Origin: UBA4951 sp963652335
Lineage (GTDB): Bacteria > Bacillota_I > Bacilli_A > RFN20 > CAG-826
Direction: 5' to 3'
Assembly (NCBI GenBank): GCA_963652335.1
Contig: CAVJSS010000005.1
Coordinates: 1-48,956, forward strand
DNA: 48,956 nt
Below the pieces are notes generated by a model. The model worked only from the letters and a program-made list of their open reading frames with translations, had not been told where the DNA came from and searched no databases. This document shows positions 1 through 7,598 of the stretch, in pieces (within the stretch, counting starts at the first letter, position 1; each line of letters opens with the position of its first letter). The translations under genes were made by a program, and so were the position numbers.

Positions 1-126
1 GCTCGAGATGAGTGAGGACGATAAGCAGTTTATGGGATTCATCGGATAAAACGGAGAAAGGCTATGTGGCTTGGCTATTACACAAAATTCTTGCAACTCT
101 CTATTTAGGAAAGCAAAAGACAAACT

Positions 127-290
127 TATGAATCGGAAGAACAACGAAAACATCGAAGTTTCTGAAAAAAAGAATCTATTTGCCGATATATATGATCATG
201 TCTTTTAGAAAGGGCGAGACGAAAGATATGCGTTACACCATCGATTTATCCAATTTGTAGCTATTTTCTTAATGTGAATCACTGGCTTGG
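127..290 (+). pseudogene. Possible decayed ORF fragment at left edge
   Basis: An ATG at 127 opens a 26-codon frame ending at a TAG near 208. The same frame continues past that stop with protein-like sequence (KGRDERYALHHRF) until a TGA near 277. The segment KKNLFADIYDHVF before the stop loosely resembles the beginning of Rpn/PD-(D/E)XK-family nuclease-transposases, which often have an FAD-Y/F motif followed by a KG or NG. The interrupted frame suggests a decayed gene. Family assignment is weak and based on a short stretch. Positions 1-126 show only a short open tail (EMSEDDKQFMGFIG then stop) and nothing else I can name. Confidence 0.2.
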
Positions 291-365
291 TAAGAAAACA
301 CTAAAATATTTTCTATTTCAAGATGTGGCGTTTAATAAAAACATCGATGTTATCTATATAAAATT

Positions 366-417
366 ATTTATTACACGGAATCAGTGAGATAAAGCGTGGA
401 ATAAACGTGTAATAAAT
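366..417. repeat. 12-bp perfect inverted repeat in decayed region
   Basis: ATTTATTACACG at 366-377 is exactly complementary to CGTGTAATAAAT at 406-417, with a 28-base spacer. The word CGTGGAAT also occurs inside the spacer and again just downstream of the right arm. No ORF crosses the element. It could be a small transposon relic, a recombination scar or an old terminator; the sequence alone does not decide. Confidence 0.5.
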
Positions 418-444
418 TTGAATTTTCCGTGGAATGACCGTTAG

Positions 445-552
445 ATAGCGGACCCGAGCATCAGCGAGGCAATCAATGACCTAAAGAAAGCCAAAAAGAT
501 CGAAAGGTTCGGATCGAACAAAAACGGTTATTGGCGGATTTTAAATAATTGA
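445..552 (+). pseudogene. C-terminal remnant of AlbA_2/ATP-binding-type DNA-binding protein
   Basis: The frame after an in-frame TAG (442-444) reads about 35 codons ending with TGA at 550-552. It includes SEAINDLKKAKKIERFGSN and then KNGYWRIL. This matches the C-terminal winged-helix segment typical of AlbA_2/Schlafen-like ATP-binding proteins (L..kg.IeRvGsnk.GyW.il). There is no start codon or upstream domain, so this is a 3' stub of a deleted gene. It is followed by a GC-rich hairpin that may have been its terminator. Confidence 0.5.
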
Positions 553-570
553 TTAGCTAAACGAAAAAGA

Positions 571-590
571 ACGGCGCGGCCGTCCTTTTA
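571..590. terminator. Bidirectional intrinsic terminator
   Basis: ACGGC (571-575), loop GCG, GCCGT (579-583). The plus strand continues with CCTTTTA. The minus strand continues with TCTTTTTCG, which suits the minus-strand metallopeptidase gene ending at 602. Confidence 0.6.
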
Positions 591-601
591 ATATCCGACG
601 T

Positions 602-2314
602 TTAGATTTTCTCAACGATGAATTTGACTTTCTCGGTGGTGACATCCAAAACTTCGACGATGTAATCGAAGGTGCAGGTATCATCGACCGCACGAGTGGA
701 AGGATCCTGAGCCTTGTTCCAAAGGTTGGAATAAGAAGGCATCAAGCAATACCAGTCGTTGCCCATCTTCCCGTTGCCGGTATCATAGGCGGTCAAATCG
801 AAGGTGAAACCTTTGGTGAAAAGGTCATTGTTGGTGGAAGTCGTATTTTGGTTCAAGAGGTTCTTTTCTTCGCTGAAGGCAGAAGCCTGCATGACATTGA
901 TGAAATACATCGAACGATCTTTGCCGGTGGAATTGTTGGCGGCATCGAAGGTGTCCCTCCAGGTCTTGTATCCGCGTCCGGATGGGGTGTTCATGACACG
1001 GAAGCTGGTCGCGGTGGCCACTTCTTCAGGAGTGGAAAGGATCTCGGTGTTCTTGTTCTTATAAGCGCGGGCATCGACGTGGGTGATACGTAAGCCTGGC
1101 TTGGTGTAGCCGGTGGTGCTTTGATAGCCAGTCTTGTATTCCTCATTCAATCCGACCGGGGACATGAATTCGATCATCATGTATTCATCTGCGTAGGTTC
1201 CGTTGAAATTCTTGGATGGAAGGATGCAGAACTGGCCGGAAGTGGTGGTTGGCTCCATTTCGATATAGGCGTTGTCGTCGATGACGTATGGGGCTTCCCA
1301 GCCGAATTGCCATTTGGTGAAGGCGTTGTGGTCGCCGATGTTATGGTCTTGCATATCGATGCCGCCCAATGGGGCTTCTTTATCATCATATGAATAATAG
1401 TCATCATTGCCGAACAAGTGCCCTGTTTCATGGATGAATGTGTGCCCGTCAAGACCTTCTCCATAAGCTTGATCCATGAAATCGATCGAGGCCCAAGCGT
1501 ATTTTGAAATGTTAGGCGATTTGACGTTTCCACTATTTCCGGATGAAGTGACATAAGCCCAATAATTCATCGAAGTAGTGCTGTTTTCGTAAGCATGGAT
1601 GGCGGCGGAATAGACGATCCAGATGGAATCGATGTAGCCATCTTTGTCTTGATCGTACCAAGTCCATTCTTTGGCATCGGCGCCCAAGGCTCCATGGTTA
1701 TCCTTGGCGTATTCGGCAAGATAATATGTTTTGATGTCGGCGACTGCTTGTGCGGAACTATATTCAGATGGCTTTTTGCCAGGCTTGAACCAACCTCCGT
1801 TGCATCTCATGACATTGCCAGTGATGGTCAATTTGCCATGGGAAGAAGTGTAATAATAAGATTTCAACGACTGCCATCCGGTGTCAGAAGCCTCTCCGAA
1901 GAAAAGATTCTCGATCTGATCCAATCTTTCGGTTGTTTGTTTATCGGTACGTCCGGATCTGCTGACGCTTGGATAGGCTGGAGAAGTGCCGGTATCATCG
2001 TCAAGTCCGACAGGGACAACCAGCATCCTTTGTTCTCCTCTGGATTGCAAACATGGCAAACCGGAATTCTTTTCCATTAAATTACGGTCAAGATATTGCT
2101 TGTTCCCCATAGCGTCCGTGTATTGCATGGTCGCCTTTTCGAAATCCGTTAATTTTTTGTAACTGGCGTATTTGCCGCTATCCGAACTGCTGGAGCTAGA
2201 AGAAGTATCGCTGGATGGATTACTGCTGCTGCCGGAATCGTTCGTCGTGTCGCAAGAAGCCAAAATCGTTGGGATCGCTAACGCGAGAAGCGCTAGGATT
2301 TTTGTGCTTTTCAT
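602..2314 (-). CDS. M6-like zinc metallopeptidase lipoprotein
   Basis: 570-aa exported lipoprotein. The signal peptide ends in a lipobox (ILASC, Cys21), followed by a Ser-rich linker (about residues 26-47) that lifts the enzyme off the membrane. The catalytic domain shows features of the M6 (immune inhibitor A-like) peptidase family: MLVVPVGLDDD near the start, a SYYYTSSHGKLTITG stretch matching the family's dYY-eSyGk-sitG pattern, YDQDKDGYIDSIWIVYSA, and the zinc motif HETGH (HExxH) followed by LFGNDDYYSYD. The start follows a strong AGGAGG site. The gene is divergent from another Ser-rich lipoprotein across a shared promoter region. Likely role is extracellular protein degradation; the substrate is unknown. 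Confidence 0.8.
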   Translation of the reverse strand: MKSTKILALLALAIPTILASCDTTNDSGSSSNPSSDTSSSSSSSDSGKYASYKKLTDFEKATMQYTDAMGNKQYLDRNLMEKNSGLPCLQSRGEQRMLVVPVGLDDDTGTSPAYPSVSRSGRTDKQTTERLDQIENLFFGEASDTGWQSLKSYYYTSSHGKLTITGNVMRCNGGWFKPGKKPSEYSSAQAVADIKTYYLAEYAKDNHGALGADAKEWTWYDQDKDGYIDSIWIVYSAAIHAYENSTTSMNYWAYVTSSGNSGNVKSPNISKYAWASIDFMDQAYGEGLDGHTFIHETGHLFGNDDYYSYDDKEAPLGGIDMQDHNIGDHNAFTKWQFGWEAPYVIDDNAYIEMEPTTTSGQFCILPSKNFNGTYADEYMMIEFMSPVGLNEEYKTGYQSTTGYTKPGLRITHVDARAYKNKNTEILSTPEEVATATSFRVMNTPSGRGYKTWRDTFDAANNSTGKDRSMYFINVMQASAFSEEKNLLNQNTTSTNNDLFTKGFTFDLTAYDTGNGKMGNDWYCLMPSYSNLWNKAQDPSTRAVDDTCTFDYIVEVLDVTTEKVKFIVEKI

Positions 2315-2340
2315 ACTGATTCCTCCTAAAAGTCGCCCTA

Positions 2341-2368
2341 ATTATATGGGCAAAGAAGCAAATGTCAT
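2341..2368 (-). promoter_or_regulatory. Promoter for the metallopeptidase lipoprotein
   Basis: Read on the minus strand: -35 ATGACA (2363-2368), 16-base spacer, perfect -10 TATAAT (2341-2346), then AGGAGG and the ATG at 2314. It lies in the 165-base divergent region shared with the lipoprotein starting at 2480. Confidence 0.6.
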
Positions 2369-2398
2369 TAAAAAAATAGTCGATTTTTAAACTAGTGC

Positions 2399-2426
2399 TT
2401 GAAAAATGAGAAATGACCTTTAAAGT
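2399..2426 (+). promoter_or_regulatory. Possible promoter for lipoprotein at 2480
   Basis: TTGAAA (2399-2404), 16-base spacer, TAAAGT (2421-2426). AAAGGAG lies about 10 bases before the ATG at 2480. The -10 match is only moderate. Confidence 0.35.
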
Positions 2427-2479
2427 TTACCCATTCTTAATCGCGTTACGTGCGAAATTATTAAAGGAGATAGTAATTT

Positions 2480-4264
2480 ATGAAAAAGAAATTCATCGCT
2501 CTGACTCTTCTCGCCGTCGCTACTGGTGCGTTGGCTGTTTCTTGTGACAACACCAATGATTCATCAAGTGATCCATCTGCAGACACTTCTTCTAGCTCCA
2601 GCAGCGAGACATGGGCCACCCGTGTCAAAATCGCCCAACCTGGCACTTTGGTTGTCGGTGACACCTTAAAGATCAGCGAGATCGTTACCGTCACCCCAGA
2701 AGGCGGCAAATACAACGTCGTCGTCACGAAAGGCGCCGACACAGTCGTTACCTTAGGAGACGACAATAACACCATCACCGTCGTTGGCGCAGGCGAAGCC
2801 GCCGTCCAACTCAAAGGCAGCACCGGCAATGTCCTTGGCCAAATCAGCATCACCGCTATGACAGCGGCCGGAAAAGCCCTTCAGGAATTCTCCGATAGCC
2901 TTTCCAACAATTATTTGGCTGATTGCACTTGGAATGAAATCAAAGGTGTTTGGGCCGAATATGAAGAAGGTACTGCCTATGCCGAATCCGAGGGATGCGG
3001 CTTATTGGTCACCCCTTCATATGTCGTTGATGGCACCTATGGTTCCTATTCCGCCATCGCCCTTGCTAAGGATGATGGAACGACCTATGGATTCACGCTT
3101 TTGGATGCCAAAGGTACCGAGCTTGATTATTCCGCCGGCATGGAAGTTGCCTTTGCTAACGCTGCGTCTGTCGATTTGGATGCCAGAGTTTCCTCGGCCT
3201 ATCTTGAAAATTATTTTGTTATCGATGGCCTTCTCAACGTTCTTGATTACACCGAAGGCGAGGATGGTTGGTTCACTTTGAATGACGGAACCACCTCTAC
3301 CACTTTGATCCAAAACTTGCTTGGCATGGTTGTCTCTAGTTACACCGGCGTCGGCGCCAAAGTCAAATTGACTGACGGTGTTTTGACCGGTGAAGTCAAA
3401 TTCGATTATGAATCAACCGTCGGATGTTCTATCGAATTCACTGTCAAGAAAGACTATAAGGTCTCTGTTTTGGAAACTGCTGCGGCCGAAGCCGAGCCAC
3501 CAGCCAAGACTGATGTGACCGCCTTAGCCAACACATATGCCCAATTCAAGCACAATTATGTCGCCTCTTGGGAATGTGGCATCTTCGAATCCGATTTCTC
3601 CGCGCCTCTTAAAGGGTGGTATAAATACAATGCCGTTGGCTTATCTTATTACACCGAAAACGCTTGGGTCTATGCTTACGCATATCGCGATGAAACTACT
3701 GGAGCCATTGTCAAAGATAGTGGCAAGTTAGGCGGATACTATGCCGATGATACTGGCATTTACCAAATTGGCCTCGATGAAAACGACAACATCGTCAAAG
3801 CCACCACTCCTTCATCCACAACCATCACTTCCGTCTATGATGCTCTCTATACCGCCGATTTGATGACCGCAGACGTTTTGGATGCCGCAACCCTTACTGT
3901 CCTTGACACCACAAGTAGTGGATACACCTACTATAACTATGATGCCACATTCGATACTATGGCTTTGTTCAAGATTGTCGAAGGAATGTCTCCTCTCGGA
4001 TATGGTTTCTCAGATGATGCGAAAAATGCGGGTTACTGCCAAGGACTTATCATCGATGCCGGAACCGCAGTTGCTCAATACTTTGGTGAACGCGTTAAAT
4101 TATCTGACACATTGTCTGGCATCCAAGGCTATGAAGTTACGCTTGGGAATGTAGGCAAGGCCGTCGATGTAATCGGCGAGAAGTCTTACAAAGCTTTTGC
4201 CAGCCTCTTCTCCGATCCATCTGCCTCCACTGATACCGATTCTTCTTCATCTGCTGCCGAATAA
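2480..4264 (+). CDS. Ser-rich lipoprotein with Ig-like domain, function unknown
   Basis: 594 aa. The signal peptide ends near ALAVSC (Cys22), followed by a Ser/Asp linker (DSSSDPSADTSSSSSS). Residues about 48-110 (LVVGDTLKISEIVTVTP to ISITAM) look like a bacterial Ig-like Big_2 fold. The remaining roughly 480 residues are unrecognised, rich in Thr, Asp and aromatic residues, and predicted mostly beta. A second Ser/Asp-rich tail (DPSASTDTDSSSSAAE) closes the protein, mirroring the N-terminal linker. A strong terminator follows. Likely a cell-surface binding or adhesion protein; this is inference from architecture. Confidence 0.75.
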   Translation: MKKKFIALTLLAVATGALAVSCDNTNDSSSDPSADTSSSSSSETWATRVKIAQPGTLVVGDTLKISEIVTVTPEGGKYNVVVTKGADTVVTLGDDNNTITVVGAGEAAVQLKGSTGNVLGQISITAMTAAGKALQEFSDSLSNNYLADCTWNEIKGVWAEYEEGTAYAESEGCGLLVTPSYVVDGTYGSYSAIALAKDDGTTYGFTLLDAKGTELDYSAGMEVAFANAASVDLDARVSSAYLENYFVIDGLLNVLDYTEGEDGWFTLNDGTTSTTLIQNLLGMVVSSYTGVGAKVKLTDGVLTGEVKFDYESTVGCSIEFTVKKDYKVSVLETAAAEAEPPAKTDVTALANTYAQFKHNYVASWECGIFESDFSAPLKGWYKYNAVGLSYYTENAWVYAYAYRDETTGAIVKDSGKLGGYYADDTGIYQIGLDENDNIVKATTPSSTTITSVYDALYTADLMTADVLDAATLTVLDTTSSGYTYYNYDATFDTMALFKIVEGMSPLGYGFSDDAKNAGYCQGLIIDAGTAVAQYFGERVKLSDTLSGIQGYEVTLGNVGKAVDVIGEKSYKAFASLFSDPSASTDTDSSSSAAE

Positions 4265-4290
4265 GCAGAAAAGGCTTGATAATCAAACGA

Positions 4291-4321
4291 AAAACGCCAT
4301 CGCTACATGCGGTGGCGTTTT
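4291..4321 (+). terminator. Intrinsic terminator after lipoprotein 2480
   Basis: AAAACGCCA (4291-4299) pairs with TGGCGTTTT (4313-4321), and the stem extends inward. The A/T ends make it potentially bidirectional, although the minus-strand kinase gene ends about 90 bases away. Confidence 0.75.
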
Positions 4322-4408
4322 GCGTGATTGGACATTTCGCTTTTAGCGGAACCCTAGGATTAACAGGATGTGTGACATCTATAAGAGACAATTTATGAAT
4401 TCGACTGT

Positions 4409-5206
4409 TTAATGCTTCTTCAAGACTTTCTCGTATTCAAGCCCATACCAATGGTCTTTGCCGGTGGTTTTGATCGAATCGATTATGAAATCTGCCGCTT
4501 TGTCTGTCGCGGTTTTCAAATCATCTCCATTTAGATGATTGCCGATAACGTAAGATGAGAAAATGTCTCCGGAGCCATGATATGAACCTTTTTCTCTCTT
4601 TTTGAGAATAACCGAAGATTTCCCATTTTCTAAGATATAAGCCCCTAGAAGCCCATCTTTGATCAAAGAGGTTAAGATTATGTTCTTTGCGCCAATCTTT
4701 TTCAAACCGTTTATTAGGTCGTCTATATAAGATTCGGATTGTTCTTCTTTGTATGGAATGTTTGCAAGGAAAGCCGCTTCGGTGATGTTTGGAAGGATAA
4801 GGTCGGCTTCTGAAACGAGTTTGCGCATGCCTTCGACGATTTTATCATTCAAAGCCGGATAGAGCCTCCCGTTGTCAGCCATGGCCGGATCAACGATGAA
4901 CAATCCTTTTTCTTTCAATAAATTCTTTTTGATCTCAAGAATGACATCAAATTGTCTTTCATCTCCTATATATCCTGTGTATATTGCATCGAATCTCAGA
5001 TTGAGTTTCTCCCATTGTTTGACGATCTTAGGCATTTCATCCGTAAGATCCAAACAAGTGAATCCGTCGAATCCAGATGTATGGTTCGAAAGGATGGCAG
5101 ATGGCAAGATTACGGTTTCGTGGCCTAAGGCGCTTAATATCGGCAAGGCTACGGTGGTGGAGCAAGATCCGTAGCAGGATATGTCTTGGATGGTCAATAT
5201 TTTCAT
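4409..5206 (-). CDS. Pyridoxamine/pyridoxal kinase (PdxK/PdxY type)
   Basis: 265-aa ribokinase-superfamily kinase that phosphorylates pyridoxal or pyridoxamine with ATP (B6 salvage, cytoplasm). The N-terminus MKILTIQDISCYGSCSTTVA matches the PdxK/PdxY opening, where substrate-binding serines cluster. Other family features are DPAMADNGRLY (the vDPvmgd-G-lY motif), LILPNITEAAFL, and the C-terminal anion hole/catalytic loop HGSGDIF with the catalytic Asp. Its ATG overlaps the TGA of the preceding gene (ATGA), so it is translationally coupled to the split isomerase-like genes. Pyridoxal versus pyridoxamine preference cannot be told from sequence. Confidence 0.85.
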   Translation of the reverse strand: MKILTIQDISCYGSCSTTVALPILSALGHETVILPSAILSNHTSGFDGFTCLDLTDEMPKIVKQWEKLNLRFDAIYTGYIGDERQFDVILEIKKNLLKEKGLFIVDPAMADNGRLYPALNDKIVEGMRKLVSEADLILPNITEAAFLANIPYKEEQSESYIDDLINGLKKIGAKNIILTSLIKDGLLGAYILENGKSSVILKKREKGSYHGSGDIFSSYVIGNHLNGDDLKTATDKAADFIIDSIKTTGKDHWYGLEYEKVLKKH

Positions 5207-6015
5207 TTTGTCATTACCTCTTTCAATCCGAATTCAGCCAAAGCCTTCCTAAGCTCGTTGGCTTTATGGCCGTAGATTATCAAATGATGGTTGCTTAACG
5301 GATTGAGCAGGAAATATTCTATGCCGTTAGGGATGGCTATTTCTATCTGAGTCCTACATAAATCCGGTTCGTTCAAATTGGATATTATCTTTCCTTCCAA
5401 TAAGACGAATCTTTCTAATTTGCCATCGATTTTGAAAATCGTTACGTCATTCAAAAACAAATTGCCTTTGACCCCTATTCCTATTTTGGATTCGTAATGA
5501 GTGTCGAAATCAAAGGATTCGCACATCGATAAAGGGATCGTGCAATGGGCCATGACGATCTTTTCGTTATCCAAATCGATTCGGGATGGATTGGCTTGGA
5601 ACGATTTTTGCTTAAGGATCTTTTTGACTATCAGCATCGATATCATCGTAGGGATGTCGCCTTCGCAGGTGGCGATGACCCCTTCGTCGTTGATACGGGA
5701 AAACGCCAAACAAGATGATGTTTTAAGGGCGCTTAATAGATCGAAACACCTAACCGTAAAGCCAGCTAATGCATATTTGCTTACGATTTCCTTTAAGGCC
5801 GAATGGATCGATAACGCTTTGTCCTCTTCCGCTTTGGGGGAAGCCGTTTTCAGGTTTGATTTTGGATGGACGTTGCTTTCTTTCCTAGATAAATCGATCA
5901 ATTCTTGGATGTCTATATCCATGAGTTCTATCCCTAATCTTTTGGCTTTCTCATAATCGACGGCAGAAGAAATAAGCCAATCTGATGGTTTGCCTATTAC
6001 CCCTAATCTATCCAT
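5203..6015 (-). CDS. Sugar isomerase-like protein (COG2407 fucose isomerase-like), C-terminal part
   Basis: 270 aa corresponding to the C-terminal two thirds of FucI-like proteins (L-fucose/L-arabinose isomerase fold). Recognisable family motifs are RLGVIGKPSDWLI at the start, TVRCFDLLSALKTS, the acidic CEGD motif expected at the metal site, FQANPSRID, HCTIPL, the glycine loop IGIGVKG, LCRTQIEI and NPLSNHHLIIYGH at the end. The N-terminal domain is encoded separately by the ORF at 6008-6379, in the +1 frame relative to this one. This ORF has its own site (AAAGGAG, then seven bases, then ATG) inside the end of the upstream ORF. Substrate unknown; sugar chemistry is inferred from the family. 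Confidence 0.7.
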   Translation of the reverse strand: MDRLGVIGKPSDWLISSAVDYEKAKRLGIELMDIDIQELIDLSRKESNVHPKSNLKTASPKAEEDKALSIHSALKEIVSKYALAGFTVRCFDLLSALKTSSCLAFSRINDEGVIATCEGDIPTMISMLIVKKILKQKSFQANPSRIDLDNEKIVMAHCTIPLSMCESFDFDTHYESKIGIGVKGNLFLNDVTIFKIDGKLERFVLLEGKIISNLNEPDLCRTQIEIAIPNGIEYFLLNPLSNHHLIIYGHKANELRKALAEFGLKEVMTK

Positions 6016-6379
6016 TTTCGATCTCCTTTATTCTTGAAGCGATGTAACTATTTGAGCCATGGAGGATTTTGCCTTCCATATCGTTTTGCTGAATATAGGC
6101 CAATATCTCCAAAGAGGCCGCGAGGGAATTGTTCGTTCCGTACGTCAAAAGATATATAGGGGCCTTAAGCTTATCGAAAACTTCCAAAAAATAGGATTCC
6201 GATCCACCTGATTCAACCAAGATCATCCCTAATCCATCTTTATATAAATCATCGATATCCGATATCGCATATTCATCGTTCGTAAGAGAACTTAACGATG
6301 ACAATAATTCGGTTCTTTTATCGTTTATGTAATTTTGGTCATGCAAAGGCGATTTGATTGGGTATATGCGGATTTTCAT
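6008..6379 (-). CDS. Sugar isomerase-like protein (COG2407), separate N-terminal part
   Basis: 123 aa from the ATG at 6379; an in-frame TTG at 6385 would add two residues. It carries the N-terminal domain of FucI-like proteins. The segment YLLTYGTNNSLAASLEILAY, followed by ILHGSNSYIASRI, is the part that normally precedes the KRLGVIGKPSDW stretch of the same polypeptide. It ends in TAG, overlapping the start of the C-terminal ORF by eight bases (ATGGATAG). Either the two parts are subunits translated in a coupled way, or this is a one-base frameshift; the well-placed ribosome site favours coupling. Confidence 0.65.
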   Translation of the reverse strand: MKIRIYPIKSPLHDQNYINDKRTELLSSLSSLTNDEYAISDIDDLYKDGLGMILVESGGSESYFLEVFDKLKAPIYLLTYGTNNSLAASLEILAYIQQNDMEGKILHGSNSYIASRIKEIENG

Positions 6380-6535
6380 ATCCAAATTCTAACTCTTTGC
6401 AAGTCTCCATTCATCATCTTATAAGCTCCTTTTGTTTTATTTTCCTCTATTTTGATGTTGACGGATTCGTCGGCTAAATGAGGCTGATAATTTGTAGGAA
6501 ATGCCAATTTTCGTCATTCTCTGATTCAAAGAATC

Positions 6536-6557
6536 GCTCTTCTATCGATCAAAGAGC
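6536..6557. other. Hairpin in 243-base gap
   Basis: GCTCTT (6536-6541) pairs with AAGAGC (6552-6557), followed on the plus strand by CGTTTT. The gap 6386-6628 separates the minus-strand isomerase-kinase operon from the plus-strand surface-protein genes, so the hairpin may be a transcription barrier or a regulatory element. I see no gene in the gap. Confidence 0.3.
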
Positions 6558-6579
6558 CGTTTTAGAGAGGAAATACTAA

Positions 6580-6595
6580 AAGTATTCGTATACTT
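6580..6595 (+). promoter_or_regulatory. -10-like element within a palindrome upstream of 6629
   Basis: AAGTAT-TCGT-ATACTT is a perfect inverted repeat containing TATACT at 6589-6594. It sits about 35 bases before the ATG at 6629, which has AAAGGAAG as its ribosome site. No convincing -35 is visible. Confidence 0.35.
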
Positions 6596-6628
6596 GGTCC
6601 TAGCCTAAGGGCGGAAAGGAAGCTTTGG

Positions 6629-7564
6629 ATGAAGAAAAGCATCATCATCGCCATATCCGTTGGCGTGTTGGCCGCTGGAGCCGGTTCTGGCGTCGGCGTC
6701 TATCTCGCTCACGAACTAAAGCCTCCTATAAGCATCACCGAAGGGCTAAACGGGGCCGATTACGAAGCGGACCTCAGCGCAGCTTGGAAGAAATACAACA
6801 AAGCCAAAGCCAGCGGGAATTTCGTCGAAAGCATGACTCCGGACGAGCTCATCAATTGCAGTTACAAAGTCTATGACGAAAAAGAGAAGCATCATGCGAT
6901 GACCGTCGGCTATTCGATTGCCTCGACCTTGGGACTGGACGTAAACCAAAGAATCCTTGGGACCTTCATAAAGGATGGGAACAACTTCTTTGAAGAGCAA
7001 TCCTCCTCTTCGAAGCTCGTCAATTTGAACAATCGCTTCTGGCAGGATGAGAAAAACACCCTCTGCTATTGGGGCAAAGACGCGAATTGGGACAATTACA
7101 AGCCGTCGACCGTAACGAATGAAGAATATCAGCAACTCATGGGTTCGAACGTATCGAGGAGCTTACGCTACATCGTCTCTGAAAAGACGATCATCTATGG
7201 CAAATTGAACAATACATCGCTGGGGTTGCAAACGACTAGGGCTATCAAAAACAGCGAGACTAACGAAATAGTGGTCGACGCCGAATTGGATACCATGAAA
7301 ACCGTTTGCTATTACGGCCAACAGATGAAAACGATGTCCGACCTATATGCCCCGCCAACCTTCAAATACATCCATCTCATAGTGACGATGGATGCCGTTG
7401 ACCTCTTTCCGAAAAGCATGGTCGTATATGAAGGATACACGGCGACTCTATCAAGTGGGATTTCCTCCCCGTGCGATAGCCGCTGCAAAACCGTTTACTA
7501 TTCGGATGGGACCGAAAGCATGCCTGAGCTACATGCCAAATTCGAATACCCAGATGAATTGTAA
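6629..7564 (+). CDS. Membrane-anchored exported protein, function unknown
   Basis: 311 aa. The N-terminus has a short basic start and one hydrophobic segment (IIIAISVGVLAAGAGSGVGV, residues about 4-23) without a lipobox cysteine, so it is either a signal anchor or an uncleaved signal. The remaining roughly 285 residues are outside the cell by prediction and match no family I know. It lies 34 bases upstream of the 1209-aa surface protein with AAAGGAG between them, and no terminator is seen, so the two are probably cotranscribed. Confidence 0.65.
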   Translation: MKKSIIIAISVGVLAAGAGSGVGVYLAHELKPPISITEGLNGADYEADLSAAWKKYNKAKASGNFVESMTPDELINCSYKVYDEKEKHHAMTVGYSIASTLGLDVNQRILGTFIKDGNNFFEEQSSSSKLVNLNNRFWQDEKNTLCYWGKDANWDNYKPSTVTNEEYQQLMGSNVSRSLRYIVSEKTIIYGKLNNTSLGLQTTRAIKNSETNEIVVDAELDTMKTVCYYGQQMKTMSDLYAPPTFKYIHLIVTMDAVDLFPKSMVVYEGYTATLSSGISSPCDSRCKTVYYSDGTESMPELHAKFEYPDEL

Positions 7565-7598
7565 TAAACAAACAAATCACTGACACAAAGGAGATTTT

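Noticed and set aside
1595..2080. 161-aa plus-strand frame opposite the M6 metallopeptidase
   Set aside because: Overlaps the family-matched peptidase coding sequence entirely; no ribosome site.
6625..6876. 83-aa His/Arg-rich frame overlapping the start of the 6629 gene
   Set aside because: Begins at a TTG in another frame; the 6629 frame has a signal-anchor and a good ribosome site, and the basic composition is typical of an off-frame translation.
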